This document shows, piece after piece, positions 1 to 8,700 of a stretch of 64,000 nucleotides of DNA (position 1 is its first letter; every line of letters starts with the position of its first letter). Source of the DNA: Parabacteroides sp. FAFU027 (lineage in GTDB: Bacteria > Bacteroidota > Bacteroidia > Bacteroidales > UBA7332). The position numbers and the translations under genes are program-made. Under the pieces are notes generated by a model. It was not told where the DNA came from. It saw nothing but the letters and a program-made list of their open reading frames with translations, and did no database searches. The DNA lies in contig NZ_JAKZKV010000002.1 of assembly GCF_022808675.1 (NCBI RefSeq), positions 474,125 to 538,124 on the forward strand, given 5' to 3'.

Positions 1-2
1 AC

Positions 3-617
3 CAGCAGAAGGGCTTTGCATTGGTGGGCGCACATGCTGCTGCAGATTGTCGTCGATGTCATAAGTCAGCTTCTCAATTGCAGTTTGAAAATATGCACAC
101 CGACTGCTACGCTTGTCATTATCAGGTGTATGAATCATCGAAAATCACAGAACCTAATATTGTTGACCCAAGCTCTGCAAGAACAGGAACCCACCGTGAA
201 TTTGGGTTTAATACAGACTGTTATCGTTGCCACAATATGGTGGGAAGAAGTTGGGCTTACAATGGTAAAGGATTTGAACACGGGTTCTTCCCGCTAAAAG
301 GTGGTCATAATATATCATGTGACCAATGCCACGTATTTGGATTTGGGCCTGAGAATAAGCTAGACCCGGACTGCAAATCATGTCACGAAGGAAAACTATA
401 CCAAGCCAAACAAGCTTACCCTGCACACAATACCGCATTTGCCAGCCATCAGTGCAGCGAATGTCATACTTATCTCGGATGGAATATTGTGAAATTCAAA
501 AACCATAAAAACTGGCGGGATAAAAGCAAACACAACGGAAAGGGCTGTCTGGAATGCCACGACAACAACGAAACCTGGAAACCGGATTGCAGAAAGTGCC
601 ACAACTTTGACTATTAA
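3..617 (+). CDS. Multihaem c-type cytochrome, C-terminal part (5' end outside window)
   Basis: The reading frame is open from the first bases of the window, so the N-terminus lies upstream. The visible 200 or so residues hold eight CxxCH haem-binding motifs: CRRCH, CYACH, CYRCH, CDQCH, CKSCH, CSECH, CLECH and CRKCH. Many further histidines could be distal ligands. This haem density is typical of periplasmic or surface multihaem cytochromes that move electrons between respiratory enzymes and terminal acceptors. The stop codon is 5 nt before the start of an outer-membrane barrel gene, so the two are almost certainly co-transcribed. The partner and substrate cannot be named from sequence. The first in-frame start-like codon (TTG at 21) is very unlikely to be the true start. 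Confidence 0.9.
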   Translation, partial: QQKGFALVGAHAAADCRRCHKSASQLQFENMHTDCYACHYQVYESSKITEPNIVDPSSARTGTHREFGFNTDCYRCHNMVGRSWAYNGKGFEHGFFPLKGGHNISCDQCHVFGFGPENKLDPDCKSCHEGKLYQAKQAYPAHNTAFASHQCSECHTYLGWNIVKFKNHKNWRDKSKHNGKGCLECHDNNETWKPDCRKCHNFDY

Positions 618-622
618 GAAAG

Positions 623-2203
623 ATGAGAATATTCCTTCTAACAACATTAATCTTTGTCACACTATCGCTTTCTGCGGAAGAGTGGTTAACGGGGTCTGTA
701 TCTTTTCTCAGTACTCAGAATGTGTATGTGAAATTCGAAAACACCTCCGGAATTGGTGTGGGTGATACATTGTATGTCAACCAAAAAGGGAAACTAACCG
801 CAGCCATGCTGGTCAAAGAATTTTCTTCCATCTCCTGCGTCTGTACACCGCTTAACCAGCTGTCTCTACCGCTGGCTACTCCAGTATTTGCAAGACCCAT
901 TCACAAAAAAGGAATAATTGCAGATAATAACGAAGAGAAGGCAAAAGCATCTGTTGACCTCAACAACAAAGCCATCCAATCTCTGAATGCGGATAACCTG
1001 ATGAAAGGCAACCGACAAAAAATCGACGGACGACTCTCTTTATCTTCCTATTCCGATATTTCGGATTACGGAAATAACTCTCGCTTCCGGTATAATTTTG
1101 CTTTGAATGCCAGTCACATCAATAACTCTAGATTCTCCGGAGAAGCGAATATTGCCGTTTCGCACAACAGCAATGACAGCCTGCCGTTTTCTTCAAACAT
1201 TTCCCATTACCTGAAGATTTACGCCCTGTCGCTCAAATACGATATTGACTCTACCTCAGCCGCTTCATTCGGACGAAAGATTAATGCCAATATTGCCAAT
1301 CTCGGGGCAATTGACGGATTGCAATATGAGAAATCAGTCGGTCACTTTGCCTACGGAGCTGTTGTGGGTTCTCGCCCTGACTATTACGATTACGGAGTAA
1401 ATCCCAACCTGTTGGAATTTGGCGCTTATGCCTCGCATTATTACCAAAAAGGCAGAGGAAGGATGCGTTCTACCCTGGGGTTGTTTAATCAGATGAACAG
1501 CTTCAATACTGACCGTCGGTTTGGCTATTTCCAACACAGTAACACTTTGCTGAAGAAGGTCGACTTCTTTGGTTCTGTTGAGTTTGACCTGTATAAACTG
1601 GATAAAAACCGACAAGCGACCAATACGTTCGACCTGACCAGCACCTATCTGTCATTGCGATACAATCCGTGGCGAAGACTCTCGCTCTCGATGAGCTACG
1701 ATGCCCGCAAGAATGTCTATTACTACGAGACATTCAAAAACCGGGTGGATAGTACCATCGACAAAGAAACCCGTCAGGGATTGCGGTTCCAGTTTAATTA
1801 CCGGCCCTTTCGCTTCTTGTCATGGGGCGGTTCTGCCGGGCTAAATACTCCTCATATTTCAAAAAATGCTTCGACTTACCTCAGTTTCCCTGACTTGCCA
1901 TGGATTCACGCTTCGTTAATGATTAATGCGACTCTGTTAAAAACCCAGTATCTTGATGGGACTATCTATGGAGCATCTTTGTCACGGGATATCATTCCGG
2001 GTAAATTATTCGGCCAACTGGAATACCGGTTAGTTGACTACCAGTTCAATAATTCTCCATCGACTCTGCCTCAGAATATCGGGGAATTTTCTCTCAACTG
2101 GCAGGTGGCCAAACGGTTGATGTTTTCCGCTGATTATGAGTTTACGAAAGAGAGCGGACCCAATTATCACCGCATCTTCCTGAACCTGACCCAACGATTT
2201 TAA
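623..2203 (+). CDS. Putative outer-membrane beta-barrel protein linked to the multihaem cytochrome
   Basis: 526 residues. A short signal peptide (about residues 1-17, ending LSLSA) precedes a small mixed domain (about 20-95), a linker, and about 380 residues of alternating aromatic and polar strands ending in a terminal Phe (LTQRF), as in many outer-membrane barrels. No named family was recognised. Its start lies 5 nt after the cytochrome stop codon, which suggests translational coupling. By analogy with porin-cytochrome conduits it could hold or serve the cytochrome at the outer membrane; that role is inferred from position only. A strong terminator follows at 2221-2254. Confidence 0.75.
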   Translation: MRIFLLTTLIFVTLSLSAEEWLTGSVSFLSTQNVYVKFENTSGIGVGDTLYVNQKGKLTAAMLVKEFSSISCVCTPLNQLSLPLATPVFARPIHKKGIIADNNEEKAKASVDLNNKAIQSLNADNLMKGNRQKIDGRLSLSSYSDISDYGNNSRFRYNFALNASHINNSRFSGEANIAVSHNSNDSLPFSSNISHYLKIYALSLKYDIDSTSAASFGRKINANIANLGAIDGLQYEKSVGHFAYGAVVGSRPDYYDYGVNPNLLEFGAYASHYYQKGRGRMRSTLGLFNQMNSFNTDRRFGYFQHSNTLLKKVDFFGSVEFDLYKLDKNRQATNTFDLTSTYLSLRYNPWRRLSLSMSYDARKNVYYYETFKNRVDSTIDKETRQGLRFQFNYRPFRFLSWGGSAGLNTPHISKNASTYLSFPDLPWIHASLMINATLLKTQYLDGTIYGASLSRDIIPGKLFGQLEYRLVDYQFNNSPSTLPQNIGEFSLNWQVAKRLMFSADYEFTKESGPNYHRIFLNLTQRF

Positions 2204-2220
2204 TCAGACTCAATTCCGAT

Positions 2221-2258
2221 AAAACCCTATGACTGGATTCTGGTCATAGGGTTTCTTA
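2221..2258 (+). terminator. Rho-independent terminator after the cytochrome/barrel genes
   Basis: A perfect 12-bp stem (AAACCCTATGAC, 2222-2233, with GTCATAGGGTTT, 2243-2254) with a 9-nt loop is followed by a T-rich tail. It ends the operon at 3-2203. Confidence 0.85.
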
Positions 2259-2389
2259 TTTAGAAGAATCATACGCCGAATCTATTTATCCTGATTATAA
2301 ATTAAGAAGGATTTATTCACGCTTCACTCTTGTCATCTAAAAATAGATGAAAAGAACAAACATTTCCCCGAACGAATTGATTATGAGAC

Positions 2390-2397
2390 TATATTTG
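2390..2397 (+). promoter_or_regulatory. Bacteroidota-type -7 box upstream of the DUF2271-like pair
   Basis: TATATTTG matches the TAnnTTTG consensus and lies about 70 nt before the start at 2467. No convincing -33 TTG at 18-21 bp spacing was found, so support is moderate. Confidence 0.45.
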
Positions 2398-2466
2398 TAT
2401 TTATCCAATCACACCGATAGGATATCACCCTAAGAAACATTCAGTAAATAACCCTTTCGCTAGGAC

Positions 2467-3240
2467 ATGATAAAAACATTCCCGATAAAGCAAAAATTAT
2501 ATCTGTTCATTCTGATTTTCATCTTTACTTTTCAGTTCAATTTTGCGCAAACCGTAACTTTCAATGTTTCTCCCGTAGCCTATTATTCCGGCTGGGGTGG
2601 CGCCACGCTTTTTGCGGCATGGATTACCGACATCAACGGGAATAACCTCAAAACACTGAATTGTCGTGCCAAGACCTACATCGTTTACCTGAGCAACTGG
2701 AGGGCCTCCTTCAACGGTGGTGCCGCTGATGCAACAACCGGAGCAACCTACTCTTCCATTCCGATTTACACTGTGACCTGGAACTGTAACTCCCGCGATG
2801 GAATGACAGTCCCTAATGGGAACTACTATTTCAATGTGGAATATTCCCAACAAGGCACCAGTAAGTTTGCTAAATACGCTTTTTCTAAAACAGCAGATTC
2901 CCAGACCTATTCGTTTCCTAATTCGACCTACTTTACAAACGTCTCTATTACGTATAATTCCCCGACCTCTGCCGTCGCTGGGACATCAGTAGATGTTCCA
3001 TTTAACTGCTATGTGATACCCGGAGCAAAGAAACTGATAATTGACTACGACCCGGACGAGCATAGACTGGTAAACGTTTCAATCTATGACACGAAAGGAA
3101 TGTTACTATCAGCGACCGGACTCAATGTGGGATATGGAAATCTGGAGTATAATCTAGCCACCTTACTGAATGGTATTTATATTGTCAAAATCACCGATAA
3201 AAAACATCATACCGAATCCCATAAAGTCATTCTCCGATAA
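2467..3240 (+). CDS. DUF2271-like secreted protein with T9SS type A sorting domain (copy 1)
   Basis: 257 residues. An N-terminal hydrophobic signal segment ends near FNFAQ (residue 28). The core resembles DUF2271 periplasmic domains, with the pattern AAWITDxNGxxLKTL followed by DATTGAT, a TWN-RDG-NGNY stretch and a beta-rich end; the family call is from memory of that pattern. The last 80 or so residues (VSIYDTKGMLL to SHKVILR, with NLATLLNGIYIVKI) look like a type A T9SS C-terminal sorting domain, so export to the cell surface or medium is expected. The gene is followed 20 nt later by a close paralogue. Function is unknown. Confidence 0.8.
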   Translation: MIKTFPIKQKLYLFILIFIFTFQFNFAQTVTFNVSPVAYYSGWGGATLFAAWITDINGNNLKTLNCRAKTYIVYLSNWRASFNGGAADATTGATYSSIPIYTVTWNCNSRDGMTVPNGNYYFNVEYSQQGTSKFAKYAFSKTADSQTYSFPNSTYFTNVSITYNSPTSAVAGTSVDVPFNCYVIPGAKKLIIDYDPDEHRLVNVSIYDTKGMLLSATGLNVGYGNLEYNLATLLNGIYIVKITDKKHHTESHKVILR

Positions 3241-3260
3241 TCATCCAAAACCAGCATGAC

Positions 3261-4028
3261 ATGCCAAATAAGTACACGATATTACGCAGCATTACACTTT
3301 CATTTTTCTTCTTATTTCTTAGAATAACGGCTACCGCCCAGACTATTTCCTTTACAGCAACACCGGTAAATTACACGAGCGTCTATGGCGGGAGAACGGT
3401 TTTTGCAGCATGGATAACCGATGCAAACGGGACAAACCTCAAAACGCTCGATTGTCACGCCAGCATTTACATCAGCTATCTTTATTACTGGAAAAGTTCA
3501 TTCAACTGGGGACCGGTAGATGCGACCACCGGAGCTACCTATGTTTCCGTCCCCTCATTTTCCTCTTCCTGGGACATGAAAGGACGTGACGGGAAGGTCA
3601 TTGCCGATGGCAAATATTATTTCAACGTAGAATATTGTCAGTCCGGGTCAAGCCGCTATACACAGTATGAGTTTACAAAGAGCAGTGGTAGCCGGACTTT
3701 TTCTTTTCCAAACTCCGGTTATTTCAACAATGTCTTGGTATCGGTTTCGATGCCTTCAGCTGTGAATTCTACCACGGTTAATGTTCCGTATAACTGTTAC
3801 GTAGTTCCCGGAGATAAGTTACTGAAAATTGATTTTGACCCTAACGTTCATAATCAAGTCAAAGCGTTTGTTTATGATGCGAAAGGAATGCAGCAACAAG
3901 CAACAGGCTTAAATGCCGGCGATGGTCATCTGGAGTTGAATCTTGCCACACTTATCAATGGAGTCTATGTTGTCAAAATCATGGATGAAAAACATTATAC
4001 CGAAACGCATAAAGTCCTCCTGCATTAA
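3261..4028 (+). CDS. DUF2271-like secreted protein with T9SS type A sorting domain (copy 2)
   Basis: 255 residues, a tandem paralogue of the gene just upstream with the same layout: signal peptide ending near TATAQ, a DUF2271-like core with FAAWITDANGTNLKTL and DATTGAT, and a C-terminal T9SS type A domain with NLATLINGVYVVKI and HKVLLH. The two proteins are alike along their whole length, so this is a whole-gene duplication. The core of this copy differs around the WNCNSRDG region (here WDMKGRDG), so some divergence in binding or cofactor use is possible. Only 20 nt separate the genes, implying one transcript. Function is unknown. Confidence 0.8.
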   Translation: MPNKYTILRSITLSFFFLFLRITATAQTISFTATPVNYTSVYGGRTVFAAWITDANGTNLKTLDCHASIYISYLYYWKSSFNWGPVDATTGATYVSVPSFSSSWDMKGRDGKVIADGKYYFNVEYCQSGSSRYTQYEFTKSSGSRTFSFPNSGYFNNVLVSVSMPSAVNSTTVNVPYNCYVVPGDKLLKIDFDPNVHNQVKAFVYDAKGMQQQATGLNAGDGHLELNLATLINGVYVVKIMDEKHYTETHKVLLH

Positions 4029-4098
4029 GAATCCTCTTTCACTCCTTATAGAGGTGTGAACTAATGCTCTTTTTCAGCGTTTATTAGTTTGAAAAAGT

Positions 4099-4106
4099 TA
4101 TATTTG
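4099..4106 (+). promoter_or_regulatory. -7 box for rubrerythrin
   Basis: TATATTTG matches TAnnTTTG, 48 nt before the rubrerythrin start. No well-spaced -33 element was found. Confidence 0.5.
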
Positions 4107-4153
4107 TATTTCAGAGAAATGCAAATATAAGTAACCTTTTAAATCAGACAATT

Positions 4154-4732
4154 ATGGAAAAGAGTATCAAAGGAACAAAGACCGAGCAGAATCTGCTCAA
4201 AGCATTTGCAGGTGAGTCACAGGCTCGCAATCGTTACACCTACTTTGCAAAAGTGGCCAAGAAGGAAGGATACGAACACATTGCTGCTGTTTTTCTTGAA
4301 ACTGCCGAACAGGAGAAAACCCACGCAAAGAAATTCTTTAAATTCCTCGAGGGCGGAATGGTGGAAATCACCGCTTCTTATCCTGCCGGCATCATCAGCA
4401 CCACAGCCGAAAACCTTGCTGCCGCTGCTGCCGGTGAAAACGAAGAGTGGACAGAACTCTATCCTGAATTTGCACGTATCGCCGAGGAAGAAGGCTTCAA
4501 GAAAGTGGCTACGGCCTTCAAGATGATTGCAAAAGTAGAAGCTGAGCACGAAGCCCGCTACAAAGCCCTGCTTGAACGTGTACTGGCAGAAAAGGTCTTT
4601 GAACGCGATGAAGAGATAGAGTGGCAATGCCGCGAATGCGGATACGTACACAAAGGGAAGAAAGCTCCGGAAAATTGCCCGGCCTGCGAACACCCAAAAG
4701 CCTATTTCGAACCGAAGAAAACAAATTATTAA
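4154..4732 (+). CDS. rbr: Rubrerythrin
   Basis: 192 residues, the normal length. The N-terminal four-helix di-iron domain (about 1-145) has the expected ligand motifs: AGESQARNRY, ETAEQEKTH and KVEAEHEARY, giving ExxxR, ExxH and a second ExxH. The C-terminal rubredoxin-like domain (about 155-190) has CRECGY and CPACEHP for one Fe(SCys)4 centre. Rubrerythrins reduce hydrogen peroxide to water in anaerobes and microaerophiles using electrons from NADH through rubredoxin or other carriers. The gene stands alone between a -7 box (4099-4106) and its own terminator (4743-4778). Confidence 0.97.
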   Translation: MEKSIKGTKTEQNLLKAFAGESQARNRYTYFAKVAKKEGYEHIAAVFLETAEQEKTHAKKFFKFLEGGMVEITASYPAGIISTTAENLAAAAAGENEEWTELYPEFARIAEEEGFKKVATAFKMIAKVEAEHEARYKALLERVLAEKVFERDEEIEWQCRECGYVHKGKKAPENCPACEHPKAYFEPKKTNY

Positions 4733-4742
4733 GATATTCTAC

Positions 4743-4778
4743 AAAAGCATCCTGATTGAATTGGGATGCTTTTTGCTT
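4743..4778 (+). terminator. Terminator of rubrerythrin
   Basis: AAAAGCATCC pairs with GGATGCTTTT around an 11-nt loop, then a T-rich run. Confidence 0.85.
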
Positions 4779-4889
4779 TTTCAGCCATTGGTGTCAACTA
4801 CAGCCAGTCTATTTTAGTTTACGAAATTGCTGACGTTTGTAAAGATATTAGCTCTGCGATATGAAACACACTGATATTGAATCAAAAAC

Positions 4890-4925
4890 AAAAAAGCCCC
4901 ACCGAAAATAAATCCGGCAGGGCTC
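4890..4925 (-). terminator. Terminator of the U32 peptidase-family gene
   Basis: Read on the minus strand, AGCCCTGCCGG and the CGGTGGGGCT arm form an imperfect stem followed by TTTTTTG, 24 nt after the stop codon at 4949. Confidence 0.75.
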
Positions 4926-4948
4926 TCCATGTATATATTGTAATCTGA

Positions 4949-6199
4949 TTATTTCAAATCTTTAGCATTTACCACCTTAAACAGCTTATCCGAAGGACGG
5001 ATCTTGTCAGCAAGTTTAATGGAGAAGCGTTCTCCCTTAACCGTCTCTTGTACCGGCTTCAGATCCACGCGAATCTCATCCACGATAGTTGAAACAGCAC
5101 CGGTAGTCGGTCCGGTAATCAATATCTCATCCCCTACCTTGAGCGACTGTGTTTCCATCAGGAACTCAGCCACACCGATGTTAGAGAAATACTTCATCCC
5201 CTTACCAATGTAGATCTTACGTTTGGTAGCAGCCGAACCGTAGTTACCGGTCCATTCTCCCAGACGCTGTCCCAGGTAGTAACCATTCCAAAAGCCTCGA
5301 TTAAAGACGGTGCTCAGTTTCTCTGTCCATTGGTCAATCTTTTCAGGTGAGAAAGAGCCGTCAATGTAACTGGTGATCGCCTCTTTGTAACATTCCGATA
5401 CGGCACGTACATACTCAGGACCACGTGCACGACCTTCCAGTTTAAACACCCGCACACCTGCTTCGATCATTTTATCCATGAAATGAATCGTTTTCAGGTC
5501 TTTGGGCGACATGATATATTGATTGTCAATATCGAGTTCAATATCCGAGTCTTTGTCTTTTACGGTGTAGCCACGGCGGCAAATCTGCGTGCATGAGCCC
5601 CGGTTAGCCGAAGTATTCATCTCATGCAGGCTCAGGTAGCATTTTCCTGAAACAGCCATACACAACGCCCCATGCGAAAACATCTCTATACGGATCAACT
5701 CTCCAGACGGGCCGGTGATTTTATCCTGTTGGATGGTCTCGAAGATATGTTTTACCTGATCAAGATTGAGCTCTCGGGCCAATACCGCCACATCGGCAAA
5801 CTGAGCATAAAAACGTAACGACTCCACGTTTGAGATATTCAGTTGCGTAGATAAATGCACCTCCACGCCGATAGAACGGGCGTAGGTCATTGCAGCCACA
5901 TCACTCGCAATGATTGCTGACAAATCCGCCTCTTTAGCAGCATCTATAATGCTGCGCATCAGTTGCAGGTCTTCATCATAAATCACAGTGTTGACGGTGA
6001 GGTAGCTTTTCAGTCCGTTTTCCTTGCAAATACGGGCAATCTCGTGAAGGTCACTTATCGTAAAGTTATTGGAAGATTTGGCGCGCATGTTCAGTCCTTC
6101 AATCCCGAAGTAAATAGAGTCAGCGCCTCCCTGGATGGCTGCCATCAACGAATCGTACGATCCGGCTGGCGCCATTATCTCAAATTCTGATAAATTCAT
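4949..6199 (-). CDS. U32 peptidase-family protein (TrhP/RlhA-like)
   Basis: 416 residues from the ATG at 6199. The U32 signature is present as EMFSHGALCMAVSGKCYLS, followed by SANRGSCTQICRR; the cysteines in this block are the conserved set thought to bind an iron-sulphur cluster in this family. The N-terminus (EIMAPAGSYDSLMAAIQGGAD) is typical of the fold. Members annotated as collagenases are now mostly linked to hydroxylation of tRNA or rRNA; the substrate of this protein is not known. An in-frame extension up to 6433 is open, but a TAnnTTTG box at 6224-6231 (minus strand) lies inside it and the family starts at this ATG, so the shorter start is chosen. Confidence 0.9.
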   Translation of the reverse strand: MNLSEFEIMAPAGSYDSLMAAIQGGADSIYFGIEGLNMRAKSSNNFTISDLHEIARICKENGLKSYLTVNTVIYDEDLQLMRSIIDAAKEADLSAIIASDVAAMTYARSIGVEVHLSTQLNISNVESLRFYAQFADVAVLARELNLDQVKHIFETIQQDKITGPSGELIRIEMFSHGALCMAVSGKCYLSLHEMNTSANRGSCTQICRRGYTVKDKDSDIELDIDNQYIMSPKDLKTIHFMDKMIEAGVRVFKLEGRARGPEYVRAVSECYKEAITSYIDGSFSPEKIDQWTEKLSTVFNRGFWNGYYLGQRLGEWTGNYGSAATKRKIYIGKGMKYFSNIGVAEFLMETQSLKVGDEILITGPTTGAVSTIVDEIRVDLKPVQETVKGERFSIKLADKIRPSDKLFKVVNAKDLK

Positions 6200-6223
6200 C
6201 TGTATATTAGCTGTTTGGACGGG

Positions 6224-6252
6224 CAAAGTTAGTGAATTTGTACCTATTACAA
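6224..6252 (-). promoter_or_regulatory. Promoter of the U32 peptidase-family gene
   Basis: On the minus strand, TTG (6252-6250), 18 nt, then TAACTTTG (6231-6224). This is a good Bacteroidota sigma-ABfr match 25 nt upstream of the chosen ATG. Confidence 0.65.
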
Positions 6253-6333
6253 TGTTTGCACACTTTTGACGCATTCTATTTAACCCACGCTTAAGAATGA
6301 TTAGGGGAAATTTGCACCGAAAAGCATCATACA

Positions 6334-6385
6334 CAAAAAGAGGCACGGACAAACAACGAAATAGTTTCCCGCCGTTTCCCGTGCC
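6334..6385 (-). terminator. Probable terminator of the catalase gene
   Basis: On the minus strand GGCACGG and CCGTGCC form a stem with a long, partly structured loop, then CTCTTTTTG. It lies about 100 nt after the catalase stop codon. Confidence 0.6.
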
Positions 6386-6488
6386 ATTGAGATAGATTGC
6401 CGTCGTAGATTCCGGTATAACCCTCGCGGGCACAGCGGAATACGTTAATCAAAATTGAATATGTAGTTATGAAAAAGAAATCGCTTTT

Positions 6489-7979
6489 TTACACATTATC
6501 CTCAACCTCCTGCTCCGGAATCCGATCCACGGATAGTCCATCAGCAATCTGATACGCAAATTCCTTGTCAACCAGATAAAAATGGCCAAGCTGTCTTTGG
6601 ATTATCTCTTCACGTTTTGGACCACCGATGTAGCGCATGGTGTCGATAATATTTTTGATCAGAGCCTGACGTTCAGAGTCTTTCAAAACATTAATGTAGA
6701 ACCACCGGGGTTGGGTATAATGATCGTCGTCATTTTCGTTTCGGTGGAATGTATTGAGAATATTTGATTCAATCGAGTATTGCGCCTCTTTATCGTGATG
6801 CTTATGAGTGCTATGACCGTTAAAACTATTAGGTTCATAGTTAATTGAAGAACCTCCATTTCCATTAACCGCCATGACACCATCACGTTGTCCGTTGAAA
6901 ACAGGGCAAGTAGGCCGGTTAACCGGTATCTGCTGGTAATTCGGGCCCAAACGATAGCGGTTTGCATCAGAGTACATGAATGCCATTCCCTGCAATAAAC
7001 GATCCGGTGAAAAGCCAATGCCATCAATGACATTATCAGGAGAAAATGCAGCCTGCTCTACATCCGCAAAGTAATTCTCAGGCAATTTGGTGAATTCAAG
7101 AATACCGACATCGATCAACGGATATTCGTTGTGAGGCCATACCTTGGTCGGATCAAACGGATTCCAGCGGAATGTTTTAGCCTGGCTTTCATTCATCACC
7201 TGAATCTGAAGTTTCCATGTCGGGTAATCATTACTCCGTAAAGCCATAACCAAATCACGTTGCGCCCAGTCCAGATCCCTGCTACGCATATATTCGGCTT
7301 CGCTGGCAGAAAAAGTCCTTACACCATGCATTGCTTTCAGGTGGAATTTAACCCACACGTACTCGCCCTGAGCATTTACCATGGAATAAGTATTCACTCC
7401 ATAGCCATTCACAAAACGGTAACTGTACGGTGTGCCCCGGTCAGTAAAGAGCATCATAATAAGGTGCAACGATTCGGGATTCAGGCTCAGGTAATCCCAC
7501 ATTGAGATTGGACTTTTGAGATTCGTCTGCGGATCCCTCCGAAGCGCATGGATAAGATCGGGAAGCATCTTTGCATCTTTGATATAAGACACAGGAAAAC
7601 TACTGGTCATCAAGTCCCAGTTACCCTCTTCGGTGTAGAATTTGAAATTCAGGCCGCGAATATCCCGGTCAGTATCAGGGCTGCCCTTTTCACTGTTTGT
7701 CATCGAAAAGCGCGCAAACACATGACATTCGGTGCCAATTTTCTCAAAGAGTTTAGCTCGGGTATATTTGGAAATATCATGGGTAACAGTAAATTTGCCA
7801 TAGGCTCCTGACCCTTTGGCATGTATTACCCGATCAGGAATACGCTCCCGATTAAAATGAGCTAATTTCTCCAAGAGATGATGATCCTGAAGGAGTATCG
7901 GACCTCTTGGCCCTACTGTCATACTATCTTCATTTTCATAGATTGGCTTGCCCGCAGAAGTAGTGATTATCTTCTTCAT
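6489..7979 (-). CDS. Catalase-family haem protein with altered haem pocket
   Basis: 496 residues, the length and order of a small-subunit monofunctional catalase. The distal His is present (H53, in RVIHAKG), as are the RFS serine (S92) and the proximal Tyr (Y336, in AFMYSDANRYRLGPN). Several residues strongly conserved in the family are changed. By alignment with human catalase, Asn148 is Ser126 (GNN is TSS), Phe153 is Ser131, Phe161 is Leu139, Arg354 is Met332, and Thr361-His362 are Ala339-Asn340. The surrounding fold motifs (NPFDPTKVWPH, DRGTPYSYRFVNGYG, YFADVEQAAF) are intact, so this looks like a maintained protein rather than a decaying gene. It may have weak catalase activity or another peroxide- or haem-related role. 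A TACTTTTG box lies upstream on the minus strand (8012-8005). Confidence 0.9.
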   Translation of the reverse strand: MKKIITTSAGKPIYENEDSMTVGPRGPILLQDHHLLEKLAHFNRERIPDRVIHAKGSGAYGKFTVTHDISKYTRAKLFEKIGTECHVFARFSMTNSEKGSPDTDRDIRGLNFKFYTEEGNWDLMTSSFPVSYIKDAKMLPDLIHALRRDPQTNLKSPISMWDYLSLNPESLHLIMMLFTDRGTPYSYRFVNGYGVNTYSMVNAQGEYVWVKFHLKAMHGVRTFSASEAEYMRSRDLDWAQRDLVMALRSNDYPTWKLQIQVMNESQAKTFRWNPFDPTKVWPHNEYPLIDVGILEFTKLPENYFADVEQAAFSPDNVIDGIGFSPDRLLQGMAFMYSDANRYRLGPNYQQIPVNRPTCPVFNGQRDGVMAVNGNGGSSINYEPNSFNGHSTHKHHDKEAQYSIESNILNTFHRNENDDDHYTQPRWFYINVLKDSERQALIKNIIDTMRYIGGPKREEIIQRQLGHFYLVDKEFAYQIADGLSVDRIPEQEVEDNV

Positions 7980-8499
7980 AATGAAATTGGGTTTAGATTT
8001 TGGGCAAAAGTAATAGAAATCTTAATCTGCCTTATATTATAAGGTATTATTAATATCCGGACATTGAGAATTGATTTTTTATCTTAAAGAAATGATATGG
8101 TTTAGGTCTTGGCTAAGAAGAAAACTTTTTAAAAACGATTCTGTAGTTTCTCTATATCTATAAACATCATAACAAAAGAAAAGTTTTGGCCACTTTCATT
8201 TTTTACACGTTTGAAAAAAGACCAACCGCTCATTGAACATCAATAGAAATGCAGAAGAGGATATAAAGCAATACCAGAATCGATCGAAACTTTTCCATTC
8301 AGGAAATTCAATCTAATGATCCTCGGAAGAATATTTACCGAACGAAAAAACAACAGCACCTCATCTTACTCATATTTAGCCATATACATTACACAAGATC
8401 AGAAATATCCCATTCCATGTTTTCAATAAATAAAGTCCTGACAACACAAAAGGCTCAATAAAAAGATTCACAAATCAAATCATTGAAAAGAAAAATAAT
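7980..8499. other. Long AT-rich intergenic region
   Basis: About 520 nt without a credible gene. It holds the catalase -7 box (8005-8012) at one end and the riboswitch promoter at the other. Nothing else was recognised. Confidence 0.6.
8005..8012 (-). promoter_or_regulatory. -7 box of the catalase gene
   Basis: Minus-strand TACTTTTG matches TAnnTTTG, 26 nt upstream of the start codon at 7979. Confidence 0.55.
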
Positions 8500-8507
8500 T
8501 ACCTTTG
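8500..8507 (+). promoter_or_regulatory. -7 box driving the orphan cobalamin riboswitch
   Basis: TACCTTTG fits TAnnTTTG exactly and ends 1 nt before the 5' strand of riboswitch stem P1, so transcription should begin at or close to the aptamer edge. A TTG at 8483-8485 is 14 nt upstream, shorter than usual. Confidence 0.6.
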
Positions 8508-8508
8508 C

Positions 8509-8700
8509 GACTGTATTGGCTCTGCTGCCCCGGCCGGGGTATGTGGATGAAAAGGGAATCGGGTGAAAATCCCGGACAGTCCCGCTGCTGTAAGCTCAAA
8601 GTATCGAATTGAACAAAACCAGGCCACTGTTTCTGCCGCGAAACGGGAAGGCGTTCAAGTTCGGAGTAAGTCAGAAGACCTGCCAATATAGATTACAGTC
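8509..8700 (+). ncRNA. Cobalamin riboswitch, not followed by a gene
   Basis: The conserved core is readable. There is the GGGAATCGGGTGAAAATCCC block followed by GGACAGTCCCGCTGCTGTAA (8554-8593), a GCCACTG and GGGAAGGCG pair, and the B12 box AGTAAGTCAGAAGACCTGCC (8665-8684). Stem P1 closes the aptamer: GACTGTATTGGC (8509-8520) pairs with GCCAAT and TACAGTC (8682-8700) with a bulge. Such elements bind adenosyl- or other cobalamins and usually switch off B12 uptake or synthesis genes. Here no open frame of note follows: the next feature is a terminator at 8901-8938 that overlaps the stop codon of mutT on the other strand, and the next plus-strand gene (gnd) starts about 650 nt beyond that terminator. 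Confidence 0.95.

Noticed and set aside
6200..6433. N-terminal extension of the U32 protein
   Set aside because: A promoter match lies inside it and the extension has no family similarity.
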